The position numbers and the translations under genes were made by a program. A DNA stretch of 64,000 nt from Hygrophila difformis (lineage: Eukaryota; Streptophyta; Magnoliopsida; Lamiales; Acanthaceae), in the NCBI GenBank assembly GCA_030278955.1, contig JAOANR010000011.1, positions 27,222,403 through 27,286,402 on the forward strand, in the 5' to 3' direction. Below, in pieces: positions 9,221-20,039 of this stretch. A model generated the notes under the pieces. It had not been told where the DNA came from. It did no database searches and saw only the letters and a list, made by a program, of their open reading frames with translations. The stretch's first letter is position 1; the number at the start of each line of letters is the position of its first letter.

Positions 9221-11784
9221 TGTAATACCCGAGAATTTTCCAACATAAAATAAATACAATATATAAATAAATACAACAAATAAATAAACAAAGGCAAGTA
9301 AATGAGAAATGAAATTTAACTTAAAAAGGAAGTAAAGGAATTTAATAAAATAAAAGGAATTAAATAAAGATAAATAAATTGTTACACGTGTACCCGACAC
9401 CAATGGACTCGAATACTCGAGTCCAAACATAAATTTAGATCCGAGGGAAATGACGATACGGAATAGGAACCCGAAGATGGCCCGGAAATCGGAATCCGGG
9501 AGCATAGAGGGATAGAAGTCCGAAAGAGAGGAGGAAAGGCACGACGGATCGCACGACCCGCCCGGACCGAAGTCCAGGTGTGGGCCGCACGGTGAAAGGC
9601 CAATTGGCGCGCCACGACCGTGCCACACGACAGATTCGCCGGTTGCGAGATTCACTCGCCCGAATCCGGATTTTTCGGCTTCGGTTGAACACCTTTCGGC
9701 TCAAGACTTACCAAGGCCGACCTTGGACGTCCCTAGGTCGTGTCTATCTATAAATAACCCCTCTTGACAGCCCCGAACACTTTTCAAAACCCTACGAATT
9801 CTCTATACGTTCGAAAACCCTAATCCCGGAGTCGTCGGAGGCATGAAACCAAGGCGAGGACTGCTTGGGACTGTTTTGGACGAAAATTGGGAGATCTCTA
9901 ACGTCGTGGTAAGTTCTGGTCCGTTCAATCTTTTACGTTCCCAATCCGAAAACGGATTCTAACTTAGTTTCTTTCCTCTCTACACCCCGAATCGGATCTA
10001 GAACGAAGAACCCGACGAACCGAGGAGATAACGGTGGACTGGAAGCCACGCCTCCAAAATCGACGTTCCCGGACAACTGGAAATCTGTAAGTTGACACTT
10101 ACATGGTTTTGGGAGTAATTAAAACACTTAAATCTAAAAGCTTAAACAAGAGTTTCGTAAATCTGTCAACGTGAGATTTTTACCGGCGCAGCGATTTTGT
10201 ACGATTTTTCCGAACCCATAAATTCTTCAAACGAGAAAACGCAAAACACGAAAAACGTTCCTAAGGCTTAGATCTATCTCCTGTAAAATTTCCAGAATTT
10301 TTCGTGATGATTTGTTATCTGAAATCAACCCGGAACCGAACTGCTTAAGTTTGAATCTTGAAATTCTTGACAGAACTTAGGTCTGAACTTGATGACGTTT
10401 TTGACTAGGGTTCTAAGCCGATTTAGATCTTTAGCCGAACATGAAAGTTGTAGATAAATGTCTTAAAAATGTCTCTGTAAAATTTCGTTAAATTTGGAGT
10501 TGAGTTGCTATGGTAGATCTCGAAAATTTGGAACTGCTGTACACGAAATTCGGACAGATTAATGATATGACGAAAATTGACGTTTTTTACCTGTTTCAGT
10601 ATCTCGGATCGAAAAAGTTAAAACATAAAAGTTGTTCATCTCGGTGTTTCAAGTCAGTGGTAAATATTCAGGATTTTTGGACTTAGATCTGATTTTAAAT
10701 TAATTTTAGAGTAAACAGCGGGTTACCGGAGTCAAATCTTGAAATCTTGTTGAAACGATGGAATTAGCCTTTAGGGTTGAAACGAGTCGAAATCTCTTTC
10801 TAAAATAAATTAAGTGAAATCAGAATTTTTGGAAATAAATCCCCTTACAAACTTAATAAATTAAAATTAGGGGTGAGTGCTCTGCAGGCTGCCCCCTAAC
10901 TGCTTCACTTCGTGCCTTTATGGACGATGGTGACCTCGCGCGGAAATTGAGATATGATATTGCTAAAACGGCATGAGATATATGGCCTACACTCTCGTGA
11001 ATATCCGTATGGGTTTCCCGAGGCTCCGGAGTAGTACTGGGTATGGCAGATACAGCTGCGGCCGCCGGTTTCCGGCTAAACTTGTTGAGATCGCGATGCA
11101 ATCGTGAAATATTTGAAAATACTAAATCGGGGATGTAATGGGGAATTTAAATTAAATTAGATTATTTATCGTTGTGGTTTAAATTTTCAAATGCTTTATT
11201 TAAATTAATTATGGCTTTCATTTTAAATTGTGCTAAATGTATTATTGACTAGTGCCATGATATAATTATGTAAGTTGGTTAGATAATTAAATTGAATTAT
11301 TTATGGCTTATTATCATGTTTTTATGTAAATATTAAATTAATGGCTTTTAAACCCTACGATCATGCATGTGTTAACTTACTCAGCAAGTTGTGCTGACCA
11401 AACCGTTTATTTTTCCTTTTCCTTACAGAGTATGTGGAACAAACATGAGCACGTTCATGCATGGGGGAATTATATTTTGCGAAACTTTATTTTTAAATTC
11501 TTGCATTAGACTATAGAATAAACGAGCCTGTTTAACCCGTGTTTTGACCATGTCGGTCTTATTTACATTTCCGCTGCAATATTATACTTAAATATTATTT
11601 CCACTGTATTATGATATTATTATATTTGAATTTATATTGTATGGGCTGTTTGCAAATGTTTTAAATATTTAAAAACTGAAATACCTAGCCTTGCATCTCT
11701 TTAGTAAGCCGGAGAAACCGTGTCTTACTGGGGAAGTGTGGCGGTGACATCCCGACCTGGGTGACCAAAAACCGGGGTGTTACA
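9221..11784 (+). repeat. 3' LTR of element A
   Basis: It matches 587-3145 and ends GTTACA directly before the second TCCCA target duplicate and the CRK acceptor. Visible differences from the 5' LTR are scattered substitutions and small indels, more than in C or F, so A is older than those. Confidence 0.92.
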
Positions 11785-11913
11785 TCCCACCTCTGGAAAA
11801 CAGAATTATATCTATGTATTAATTGTTAAATTAAATAGCTAAGAATTTTTATGGATATCATGGAAGATTACAAAGCTAAAATCCTATCCAGCAGCTCGCC
11901 TCCTTCACATAAT
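11785..11913 (-). pseudogene. CRK exon 3 and first 8 nt of exon 4
   Basis: Exon 3 (11913-11872) has the acceptor TTGACAG and reads LCEGGELLDRILA, ending at a GTAATC donor. Intron 3 follows, with the acceptor TTTTCCAG at 11793. The first 8 nt of exon 4, AGGTGGGA (Gly-Gly of the GGRYTE motif), lie at 11792-11785 and run straight into element A. In CRKs the codon spanning this junction is usually Arg or Ser; here it would be Leu, either a substitution or a sign of decay. Confidence 0.88.
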
Positions 11914-12172
11914 CTGTCAAAAGAAAAAGTCATCATTATTCTAGCATTAACTACAAGATTACAAAAGATCCACACACAAAACGACAAAATGTAACTGAAA
12001 CTATCGATCTTCTCAAACAGTATTAAATAGTGCAGTCGAAATTCCAGGTCAAACTCAACTCAAGATACACGTGTTCTAGCCACATCCTGTCGGTAAAGTA
12101 TTCAACACCAACCCAGTAAGAAAGCATCACAAACACGTGGCACAAGGAAAATTTTAGGGAGGGAACACTTAC

Positions 12173-12303
12173 TCCATAACCACATAGACATTTTGAACAT
12201 CTTCAAATACTTCATAAAACTTGATCAAATTTTGATGTCCCGACAAAGCTCTCAATATCGTCACCTCCCTGCGGACGTCTTCAATAGCTATAGCTGTTGT
12301 CAT
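12173..12303 (-). pseudogene. CRK exon 2 (kinase helix C region)
   Basis: The acceptor GGCAG precedes ATG at 12303 and the donor GTAAGTG follows 12173. The frame is open and reads [14 protein letters not shown], then [14 protein letters not shown] and VYVVME. It contains the helix C glutamate (VRREV) and the hinge (VVME). Phase fits exon 1 (phase 0) and exon 3 (GA|A). No damage is seen in this exon. Confidence 0.92.
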
Positions 12304-12495
12304 CTGCCAAAGAGTTCCATAGATAAGCCAACACAAGTTTTAAACAGAACTTCCACAAACTTTACAATCTTTTGACACGTACACACTCCGAAGAGTGAAA
12401 GTTATAAATACATACGACAAACGCTCAAGATTAACTAACTTTATCCCACATTAACAATGCATACTAAAATGGCCGGACATTAGATAGTAAGATAA

Positions 12496-15022
12496 TGTAA
12501 CACCCCGGATTTGATAACCCAGGCCGGGATGTCACCGCCACACCTCCCTAGCAAGACACGGATTCTCCGAGCTTACTAAAGAGGTGCAAGGCTATCGATA
12601 TTGCAAAGGGTTTGTAAAACAAGTACGGAATTTATTTAAAAATAATAATAAGTATCATCCACACATATAGTAGTAATAATAATATATCGCAACGGAAAAT
12701 GTAAAGTGGGCCGACATGGCCAAAACCCGGGATTTACATGCCCGATATGCAAGTATCATAAAAAGCAATAAAATAATGTTTAATAATTACATCCCCCAAT
12801 GCACATGCTATGCATTATCTCCGTACTCTGAAAGAAAGAGAAAAACAACAATTTTATCAGTATATAAAATACAGAGTAAGTCGATCCTAACATAGCAATA
12901 AAGGGGTTTAATTAAATAATTAAGTTTTACTCCTAGGCATGCATACAAAAATATTCTATTTACCAATTTAAAAATAAACAATTTAATTATATATTTGAGC
13001 ATGCATTAAATTCATAAATAATAATTTAACACGTTATAAAATTTAAGACATAAATTTAAATGCAAGATTTAAAGACAAGAATAAATAAATAAATACATAA
13101 GAAGTATTAAGTCTTTTAATTTTTCCCGTTACATCTCTGTTTCTCAATATTTAGTGTAGCCGGTCATCCGGCGGCCGCAGCGTTTCGTATTTCAAGTATC
13201 TCAAGTATTTCCAAGTAGATTGCATCGCAATCTCGTCAAGTTTAGCCGGTCATCCGGCGGCCGCAGCCGTATCTGCCATACCCAAAACAATCCGAAGCCC
13301 CGGAAAATCCATACGGATAATCCCGAGAGTGTAGGCCATGTATCTCCCGCCGTTTGGCGTAGTATCTCATCTAAATTCTCTCGTCGATTACAGGCCCGAA
13401 GAGAAAGGCTAGAGGGGCACCCTGCAGAGCACTCATCCTCTGCCAAGTATCTCATATGTTTCAATTTAGTGTAACGGGATTTTTAAAAAATATAGATGTA
13501 TCGTATTTCAAGGTCTCGACCGTTTGTTTCGAAATTTCAAAATCTCTTCGATTTAAAATCATTTGGCGTCATAGTTTACGCCTTTTTAATTTAAAAATTC
13601 ATTTCAAGACCAAAAATTCTGAAATTTTCACGGTATATCAAAAACACCCGAACGAGCAACTTTCGTGTTTTAACAATTTCGTAAAAAGTTGAGGAAACAT
13701 GTCAAAAATCGAGTTTATTGCACAACATGTACACTGCCAGGATTCAGGTTTACCACAGTTCAGAAAATCGACGTTTTGACGTACCAAATGGACTCCAAAA
13801 ATTTTGAAATTTTATATGCACATACTAGATATAATTATCTACAACTTTAATTTAGATTGCAAAGATTAATTCGGACTAGAAAATATAGAAACAGGCTCAT
13901 CAAGTTCGGATACCAACACTGTCAGATTTTCGAAAACGTTTTACAAGGCAGTTTATGTTTGGATCGTTTTGGGGTAGCAAACTTTGATGAAAATGGCTGA
14001 AATTTTTACAAAACATAGAATAATGTGTTAGGAACAAAAGTCTAGTTTTGAGTTTCTCGGATTGGATTCTCGAAATATGAGTTTTAATCAGATTTCAGAA
14101 ATTGCGCAAGATAGGGTTTTTAGGTTCGGTTTTTACGTTTCGTTACAACGTGACTAAATCGGACGCCCCTAAGACACCCGTATTGATATGAAAGGCATCA
14201 ACTTATAGTAATGGTGTTCTTGAGTCGTCTAGGGTTGCTCGGCTCGTCCAAAGCTACTACGAACGGATCCTTGCACACGTTCTCTTCCTCCTTCGGTCAC
14301 GAACGTGTTTACAAGTCCAATATTCGAAAGTTAGATTAAGGATTGGAGATAAAAACGAGAAAAGGAATCTGAGTACTCCATACCAATGATCTAAGGGATG
14401 TAAACCTTGATCTACACGTTCCTACGGTCGTCGTTGGTCGCCGGGAGTCGTCGGAAGTTCGTCGGAAGTTTGTCGGAAGGGTGTTTTGGCTTTGGGAGAG
14501 TTTGAGAGAGTAGACGAGGTTTGGAGGCTGACAAATGGGGTGGGAATTAACCCTAGGTCGTCCTAATACTCCTTCCCCCGTCCAAAATCTACTTTCCATC
14601 ATCGGGTGTTGTAATTTTGGCAAGAAATCGCCATGATCGCGCGAATGGCCGTATTCTATGGTGCCACGCGGTGGTGGCGCTGTGGAAGGCCAATCACTGC
14701 GCGGCCAGCACGCGGCCTCCGCCTGGACCTCGGTCCGGGCGGGTCCGTGTGATCCGATCCGTCGGGTCTTTTCCTCCTCTCTTTCGGGCTTCCATCCTTC
14801 CGTGTTTTCGGGCTCGACTTTCCGGGATCTTTTCGGATTGTGATTCCCACCCTGATTTTATTCCGACTTAAATTGATTTCATGTTTGAAGTCTTAGGTCC
14901 GTCGGTCTTGGGTTTTCTTTCGACTTCCGTACATTTTCGATTTTACGGGTCTCGGGAACAAGACCTCTCTTTCTCATCAGATTAAATTCTTATTTTATAT
15001 CCTAAAATTAACGGGTATTACA
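12496..15022 (-). repeat. 3' LTR of element B
   Basis: In element sense it runs from TGTAATACCCGTTAATTT (15022) to CCGGGGTGTTACA (12496) and matches 20040-22563. It contains the GC-rich block with CGCGTGGC (about 14650-14760), a duplicated GCCGGTCATCCGGCGGCCGC hairpin motif (13158 and 13244) and the conserved U5. Confidence 0.92.
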
Positions 15023-15305
15023 ATCTACCCCCCTTAAGAATCAACTTCGTCCTCGAAGTTGTGCTTTATCATCTCGCGAGTTCGGAAATTGTTTGATTCG
15101 GCGATTGTATTATTGTGTGTTGTTGTTTGTTATTATTTGACTGAACCCAGAATTGAAATTTCCAAGTTGCCTACATACCCCGTGAAGGGATCAAGTCATT
15201 ACGTAGTTCAAAATAGTTTAAATTTGTTTATTTGGGGTACAAAATATTCGGACAAAATATCCGGAAATATTCGGGCCATTACATCCTCCCCTCTTAAGAC
15301 TACAA
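15023..15305 (-). other. Functional and relic polypurine tracts, element B
   Basis: Next to the LTR is the minus-strand PPT CTTAAGGGGGGTAGAT, preceded by the AACTTCGAGGACGAAGTT inverted repeat. A relic PPT, CTTAAGAGGGGAGG followed by TGTAATGG, lies at about 15298-15276. Same design as in A, E and C. Confidence 0.68.
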
Positions 15306-16250
15306 TTATGTCCCCATAACTGTGGTTGTATCATTTCGGAAAAGGGTCGGGTAACGTTCTTTCATGTCTGCTTCCAGTTCCCATGTTGCCGTCTTGGTTT
15401 CGTAGTTAGACCAATGAACCTTGACCATCTTCACGGTCTTATTTCTTGTGACTCTCTCCTTCACGTCGAGTATTCGTACCGGGAATTCCTCGTAGCTCAG
15501 GTCAGCATCCAATTCAATCTCTTCCGATTGGAGTACATGGGTCGGATCGTGTATGTACTTTTTCAATTGTGAGACATGGAACACATCGTGGACACGAGCG
15601 AATTGTGGCGGCAATGCTAGCCGATATGCCGGGTTTCCCACTTTTTCTAGGATCTCATACGGTCCTATGTATCGTGGACTCAATTTTCCTTGCTTGCCAA
15701 AGCGCATCACCCCCTTCATCGGTGATACCTTCAGTATGATCGTATTGCCGATTTGAAATTCCAAGTCTTGCCGTCTCACATCGGCATAGTTCTTTTGCCG
15801 GTCCTGAGCGGCTCTCATCTTTTCTTGGATTATTTTGATTTGTTGAGCCATGTCCTCAACAAGTTGCGGTCCGACTTCCATAGTCATATTGTTCTCTTCC
15901 CAGTTCAATGGGCTTCGGCACTTGCGTCCATACAGTGCCTCGAAAGGTGCCATGCCTATGCTAGCATGGTAACTGTTGTTGTAGGAAAATTCAATCAATG
16001 GTAAATGATTTCCCCAACTTCCTCTAAATTATAGTACACATGTCCTTAGCATGTCCTCCAAAGTTTGGATTGTTCTTTCCGTTTGCCCATCCGTCATGGG
16101 GTGGAACGCGGTACTCATCTTTATTTTCGTACCGAGGGCATCTTGTAGTTTTGTCCAAAAATGTGAGACAAATCTACTGTCTCTGTCCGAGATGACGTCA
16201 TGTGGTACTCCCTGTCGTCGTACCACATTATCGATGTATGCTCGGGCTAA
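15306..16250 (-). pseudogene. Integrase C-terminal half and chromodomain, element B
   Basis: The minus-strand frame starts within the integrase core at LARAYIDNVVRRQGVPHD and continues through [18 protein letters not shown], a TAA at 16031-16029, then [24 protein letters not shown], the GPYEILEKVG linker and the chromodomain-like end (VHWSNYETKTATWELEADM), stopping at ATGGGGACATAA-type sequence. Upstream of 16250 homology to pol ends abruptly. One nonsense codon is the only internal break. RT, RNase H and the integrase zinc finger are absent. Confidence 0.88.
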
Positions 16251-17149
16251 GTGAGTAGTGTAAAGTAAAAGAGAATAAAACAAAATCGGAAAATAAAATA
16301 AAACCCTTTTCGTGACCCGTGCGGTGTCCGCGCGGTATGAGGCCTCAGCGCGCGGGGACCGTGCGGGCACACCAGTTCGAAAAAAATAGGGTTCGCGCCC
16401 CGCGCGACCACTTCCCTCATTTCCCCATCCGAGACCACTTCATATTTTCTCTCAAATCCATTCTTCCGATCTCAAATTCTACCGATCCCGACTTCAATTT
16501 TGCCTTGCAAGGTATGTATCTACTACTCCTACTTACCAATTTCAATTTTTATGCTTTGGATGACTTGATTTTGGATGGGTTCTTGAAATTAGGGTTTATG
16601 TGCACAATTTGGGGATTTGTTATTTTTAGGCTAGATTTGGGCAAATTAGCAAGCATATGTGATTATTGATGTTGTTTTTGTTGATTTTGTTGAGTTTATG
16701 CCCCAATGTGTATGTGTTTTTGGCCATTTCTCGGTGATGTGGGTATTTTAGGAATAATATGGAATTCTTGATTTTTGGGTGGTATTGTGGCATGAAAGAT
16801 GGTTTCATTGTTGTTGTTTGGTGTCATATTGTGATGATGAGTTATTGCTTGAGCAGTTGTTTTAATTTATGGGCAATCTTCGCGTATCTTATGAGTATAA
16901 TTGAAGCTTGTTCTTTTTCGCATTTAACGTGTTCGATGAAATGCCACAAAAAGGGGTTTGGAATTTCTTTTGGTATGTCCTTTGTGTGCATTGCCCTTTT
17001 ATGCTATGTTGATGGTGATTGGGGTGTTGTGGCTATGGATTCTCCGTGTTGGAAGTTTATATTTGGTGTTTCTGCGCATATACGCTATATATATATATAT
17101 ATATATATTGGGGGAAATTAGCCTGATAATTGGTGTTGGGTGTTCGCAG
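16251..17149 (+). promoter_or_regulatory. Promoter, first exon and intron of aORF, element B
   Basis: A GC-rich block (about 16310-16410, with CGCGCGGGGACC and GCGCCCCGCGCGACC) leads into a non-coding exon ending CTTGCAAG at 16511. The intron runs 16512-17149 from GTATGTATC to GTTCGCAG and carries a (TA)n tract at about 17083-17108. The exon resumes with GATGTTGC at 17150, as in element A (5880). The exon edges are conserved while the intron body has diverged. Confidence 0.5.
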
Positions 17150-17186
17150 GATGTTGCTTTTCCTATAGGTTGCTTGGGCGTCTCTG

Positions 17187-18487
17187 ATGGTCCTTCTTGG
17201 GGCCAAGAGACGGGCCATACGGCGCGGCGAGGCTAGCTCTAGCGCTGCGGTCCCGGTGATGCTGGATTTTGATGAGAGCGAGTCTGAGGAGGACGAGGAG
17301 CAGCGGGGCCCGAGACTCAAGGGTCTTCCTGACGAGGTGCGTCCTCGCCGGCACGATAGGTATCGATTCAGGACGATGGCCTCGCAGGAGTTCTATTTCG
17401 ACGAGCTTCATCGAAATAGGGCTTATGTTCCTGAGAGAGGCATGTTTGCTGATCATGTGGGTGATGACAGGGTCAGTGCAGTTTTGGAGCATCTTCAGTC
17501 GACCGGACTCGCACGTCATCCCGAGGGCATTGCCTCCGGCTATCTGGCTATGGAGGTCCTTGCCAACATTAGCGGTCTTGGGGAGCACGAGGACTTATCT
17601 CGAGTCTAAGTTCGTGGCCGCTACCTAGATTTCAGTGCTCGGGCGATCAACCTCTATTTCGGTCTACCTGACGATGGTGTATTCCGGCCACAGCCTGAGG
17701 GCCGAGTACTTGCTCCTGCGTGGGGTGTCTTGTGCACTGGTTGACCCCTGCAGACCGAGCACACCCACGAGCTACGGTTGACATCGATGGACACTCATTG
17801 GCGTGTACTTGCTCAGCTTTGGTTAGGACGCGTCCGGCCGATTACCCGGAGCCATATCGTCATCGATCATGTTATGAGACCATTTGCTTTATCGCCCGGG
17901 GCGGTAGGGTAAATGTGGGAGCTTGCATTGCGGACAATCTGAGGGGCTTGCGATGAGGGCAAGGGAGTAGGGTGATCACCCATGTTCACCTCATTTGTGG
18001 GTTATGTGTTGCCCAGGGGATCCGTACGACGCCGGAAACGGACCCCTACGAGCTAGCTGCGGGTGAGCATTATCGCGTTCCGACCTACGCCGCTCGGCGT
18101 AATGCCTTGCGATGCGGCGCGCCTAGTGCTGTCCTGCGCCCGCAGCCCGAGGATGGTGGGTTGATTCTAGTCGTTCCCCCAGAGCAGCTGCCTCCACCTC
18201 CACCTCCTGTGGTCCCACAGCAGGGTCCGGAGATGACGCAGATGCTCCAGATGATGCAGGGGATGCAGTTTAGTATCGACGCTGGGTTCGCAGCCGGGCA
18301 GGCTCGTTATGATGCCCTAGATGCTCGGTACGACGCCTTGGATGCCAGGATGGATCTCTACCAGGCTCGTATGGATATGATTACTACGAGACAGCTGGAG
18401 CAGCAGGCCACTATGACGGACATGTATGCCTATATGCGTCAGATGGACGAGTATATGCGTCGGCAGTTCCCTCCTCCCGATCAGTGA
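17187..18487 (+). pseudogene. Antisense cargo gene (aORF), element B, decayed
   Basis: Homologous over its length to 5843-4548 of element A. It starts MVLLGAKRRAIRRG, then an acidic run, ASQEFYFDELHRNRAYVPERG, VRGRYLDFSARAINLYFGLPD, WLGRVRPITRSHIVIDH, ETICFIARGGRVNVGAC, a Pro-rich hinge and the coiled-coil tail. Breaks: TAA at 17607-17609, TGA at 17742-17744, a one-base deletion near 17873 (TAT to AT before GAG ACC) and TGA at 17954-17956. From 17972 to the stop the frame is open. The tail shows a 7-residue expansion (YDALDAR twice) relative to A. The function is unknown; the resemblance to a plant transposon-protein domain is by eye only. Confidence 0.7.
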
Positions 18488-19145
18488 TCTTATGGTTTTC
18501 TTTATGTTTTTATTTAGACTTGTCTCAGGAACAGTTGATTCTGTAGTTTTTCTACGTGTGGTATAGTGGCTATTCTACTGACAGTGACTCGTAGCTTACG
18601 CTTTCGTTGTATCCCTGCCCGGTTACCTATTCTGATTGTTGTTTCTAGAATTGCGGTTGAATTGTTTTGCTTTAGATTATGATTTCGCAGTAGAAATTCA
18701 TGCCTTTGTTGTTGTGTTTTTTTTTTTAACAGTAACCTGTTAAGGTTTTTTTTATTTTCTTTTTTTTTTGGTCTAGGGTTTAGGGTTTTCAGGGTTTCAG
18801 GGTTTGGGGTTGGAGGTACCCTTGTTTAATTATTGTCTTTATAGATAATATATATATGTCGTTTATTTATTAATACTGTATTTTTGTTTAGTCGTTATCT
18901 CTTTATTACATATATATATATATATTGCTTATTCAATAATACCTTTGTTTTGTCGAGTTTCCCCAAGAGAAGTAATATAATAAGGTGTAAGGATAATCTA
19001 AACATATTTATAAAATAAATGCTTGTAGTCTTATTGCTTAATAGCGAAACATTATTCATTGCAAGCTGTGGGGATCGCAAAACTAGGAATAGTTCGGGAA
19101 ATAGGAACGGTAATAATAAGAATAATGCAGCAAAGACCCCTAATT
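18488..19145. other. Non-coding spacer between aORF and cORF, element B
   Basis: The two genes converge here, so this is likely a shared 3' region. It contains poly(T) and poly(A) runs, a telomere-like stretch (18772-18808, GGGTTTAGGGTTTTCAGGG) and two TA-rich tracts (near 18850 and 18910). No ORF with recognisable content is seen. Confidence 0.5.
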
Positions 19146-19643
19146 CTAGTGATCGTAGGTGTCCGGATCCTCCATGGGATCATCTTCATCTCTCGATTCC
19201 TCAATAGTACCCATGCCAAGAGGGCCATGAAACACTGGGCTTGCTGGCCAATTGGGCCCAGCAGCCGGAGCATGATCAGCGGCGGCATCAAGAAGGGGAG
19301 CGGCGACAGGGATAACGGTAGGATTAGCTCCCGGGCTAAATGGGGCATGTGGGAACAAGGTATCGGTCAGATTGATCAGTTCATTTTCCAGATCCCCTAC
19401 TTGTATCTCTATGTCATGGTCCTGGGCCTGGAGTTCGGCTTCGTGGGCTTGAAGTTCGTCGACATGGACCTTGAGTTGGGTTAGGTCAGGTTGATCTTAT
19501 TCCCTCAGGTTAGCTAGGTGGGCCAGGTTAGCCTCCATTTGTTCTACACGCAGTTTGAAATTGTTTACATTTTGTTGGGTTTCGAGATGTGCCTCGATCA
19601 ATCTCATCATAAGGTTGATCATGTTCGCGTTTTGTCCGGCCAT
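19146..19643 (-). pseudogene. Sense cargo ORF (cORF), element B, one nonsense codon
   Basis: ATG at 19643 opens MAGQNANMINLMMRLIEAHL, a methionine/leucine-rich start like that of A (MASQDMMNLMIKMM). TAA at 19499-19497 (codon 49) interrupts it; the frame then continues through heptad-like LTQLKVHVDELQAHEAELQ to SPVFHGPLG and the acidic DEDDPMED end, stopping at 19146. Total 166 codons against 200 in A, the difference being in the Pro-rich middle. It lies downstream of the PBS in element sense. Confidence 0.7.
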
Positions 19644-20017
19644 CTAATGTTAATAAGGAAAGTCAGAGTTAGAATATGTTTCGAGCAAAGTTAAGATATG
19701 CAGGAATTTAAATCTACATGAATATACATATGCAATCCCCCCGATAAAAATTTATTTACTGTGTTTTAATTTAAATTTAACCATGGATTTAAAAAGTTGG
19801 GCCTCTATATTGGGCCAAAATTTAATAATTTGGCTAAAGTAAAAAAAAAACATGGGTATTTGGGCCAATCAAAAAAAAAAAATTTGGGTCAAAATAATTA
19901 ATCTTTGGGCTCAAACTTTTGGGCTAAAAATAATACTAGTAGTTAAAAATAATAAAACCAAAAATAATACTAAGTTTTAAAATCATGGTTTAAAAATAAT
20001 AATAGTAGCTTTAAAAT

Positions 20018-20037
20018 TTTCCGGGCTCTGATACCAA
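20018..20037 (-). other. Primer binding site, element B
   Basis: On the minus strand TTGGTATCAGAGCCCGGA follows the 5' LTR (end 20040) after two bases. It matches the initiator-Met tRNA type PBS. Confidence 0.82.
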
Positions 20038-20039
20038 CA

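Larger units (their letters stand above)
587..11784 (+). mobile_element. Element A: Tekay-like gypsy element with two-gene cargo
   Basis: A complete LTR retrotransposon with a 5' LTR at 587-3145, a 3' LTR at 9221-11784 (both TG...CA) and a 5-bp TSD TCCCA (582-586 and 11785-11789). It has a PBS at 3149 and a PPT before 9221. The internal region of about 6.1 kb encodes, in order, a sense coiled-coil ORF (3634-4233), an antisense spliced gene (about 6600-4548) and the 3' part of pol (6668-8952) with RT thumb, RNase H, integrase and chromodomain. Gag, protease and most of RT are missing, so it cannot move alone. The chromodomain end and long LTRs point to Tekay/Del. It is inserted antisense to the CRK gene. 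Confidence 0.9.
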
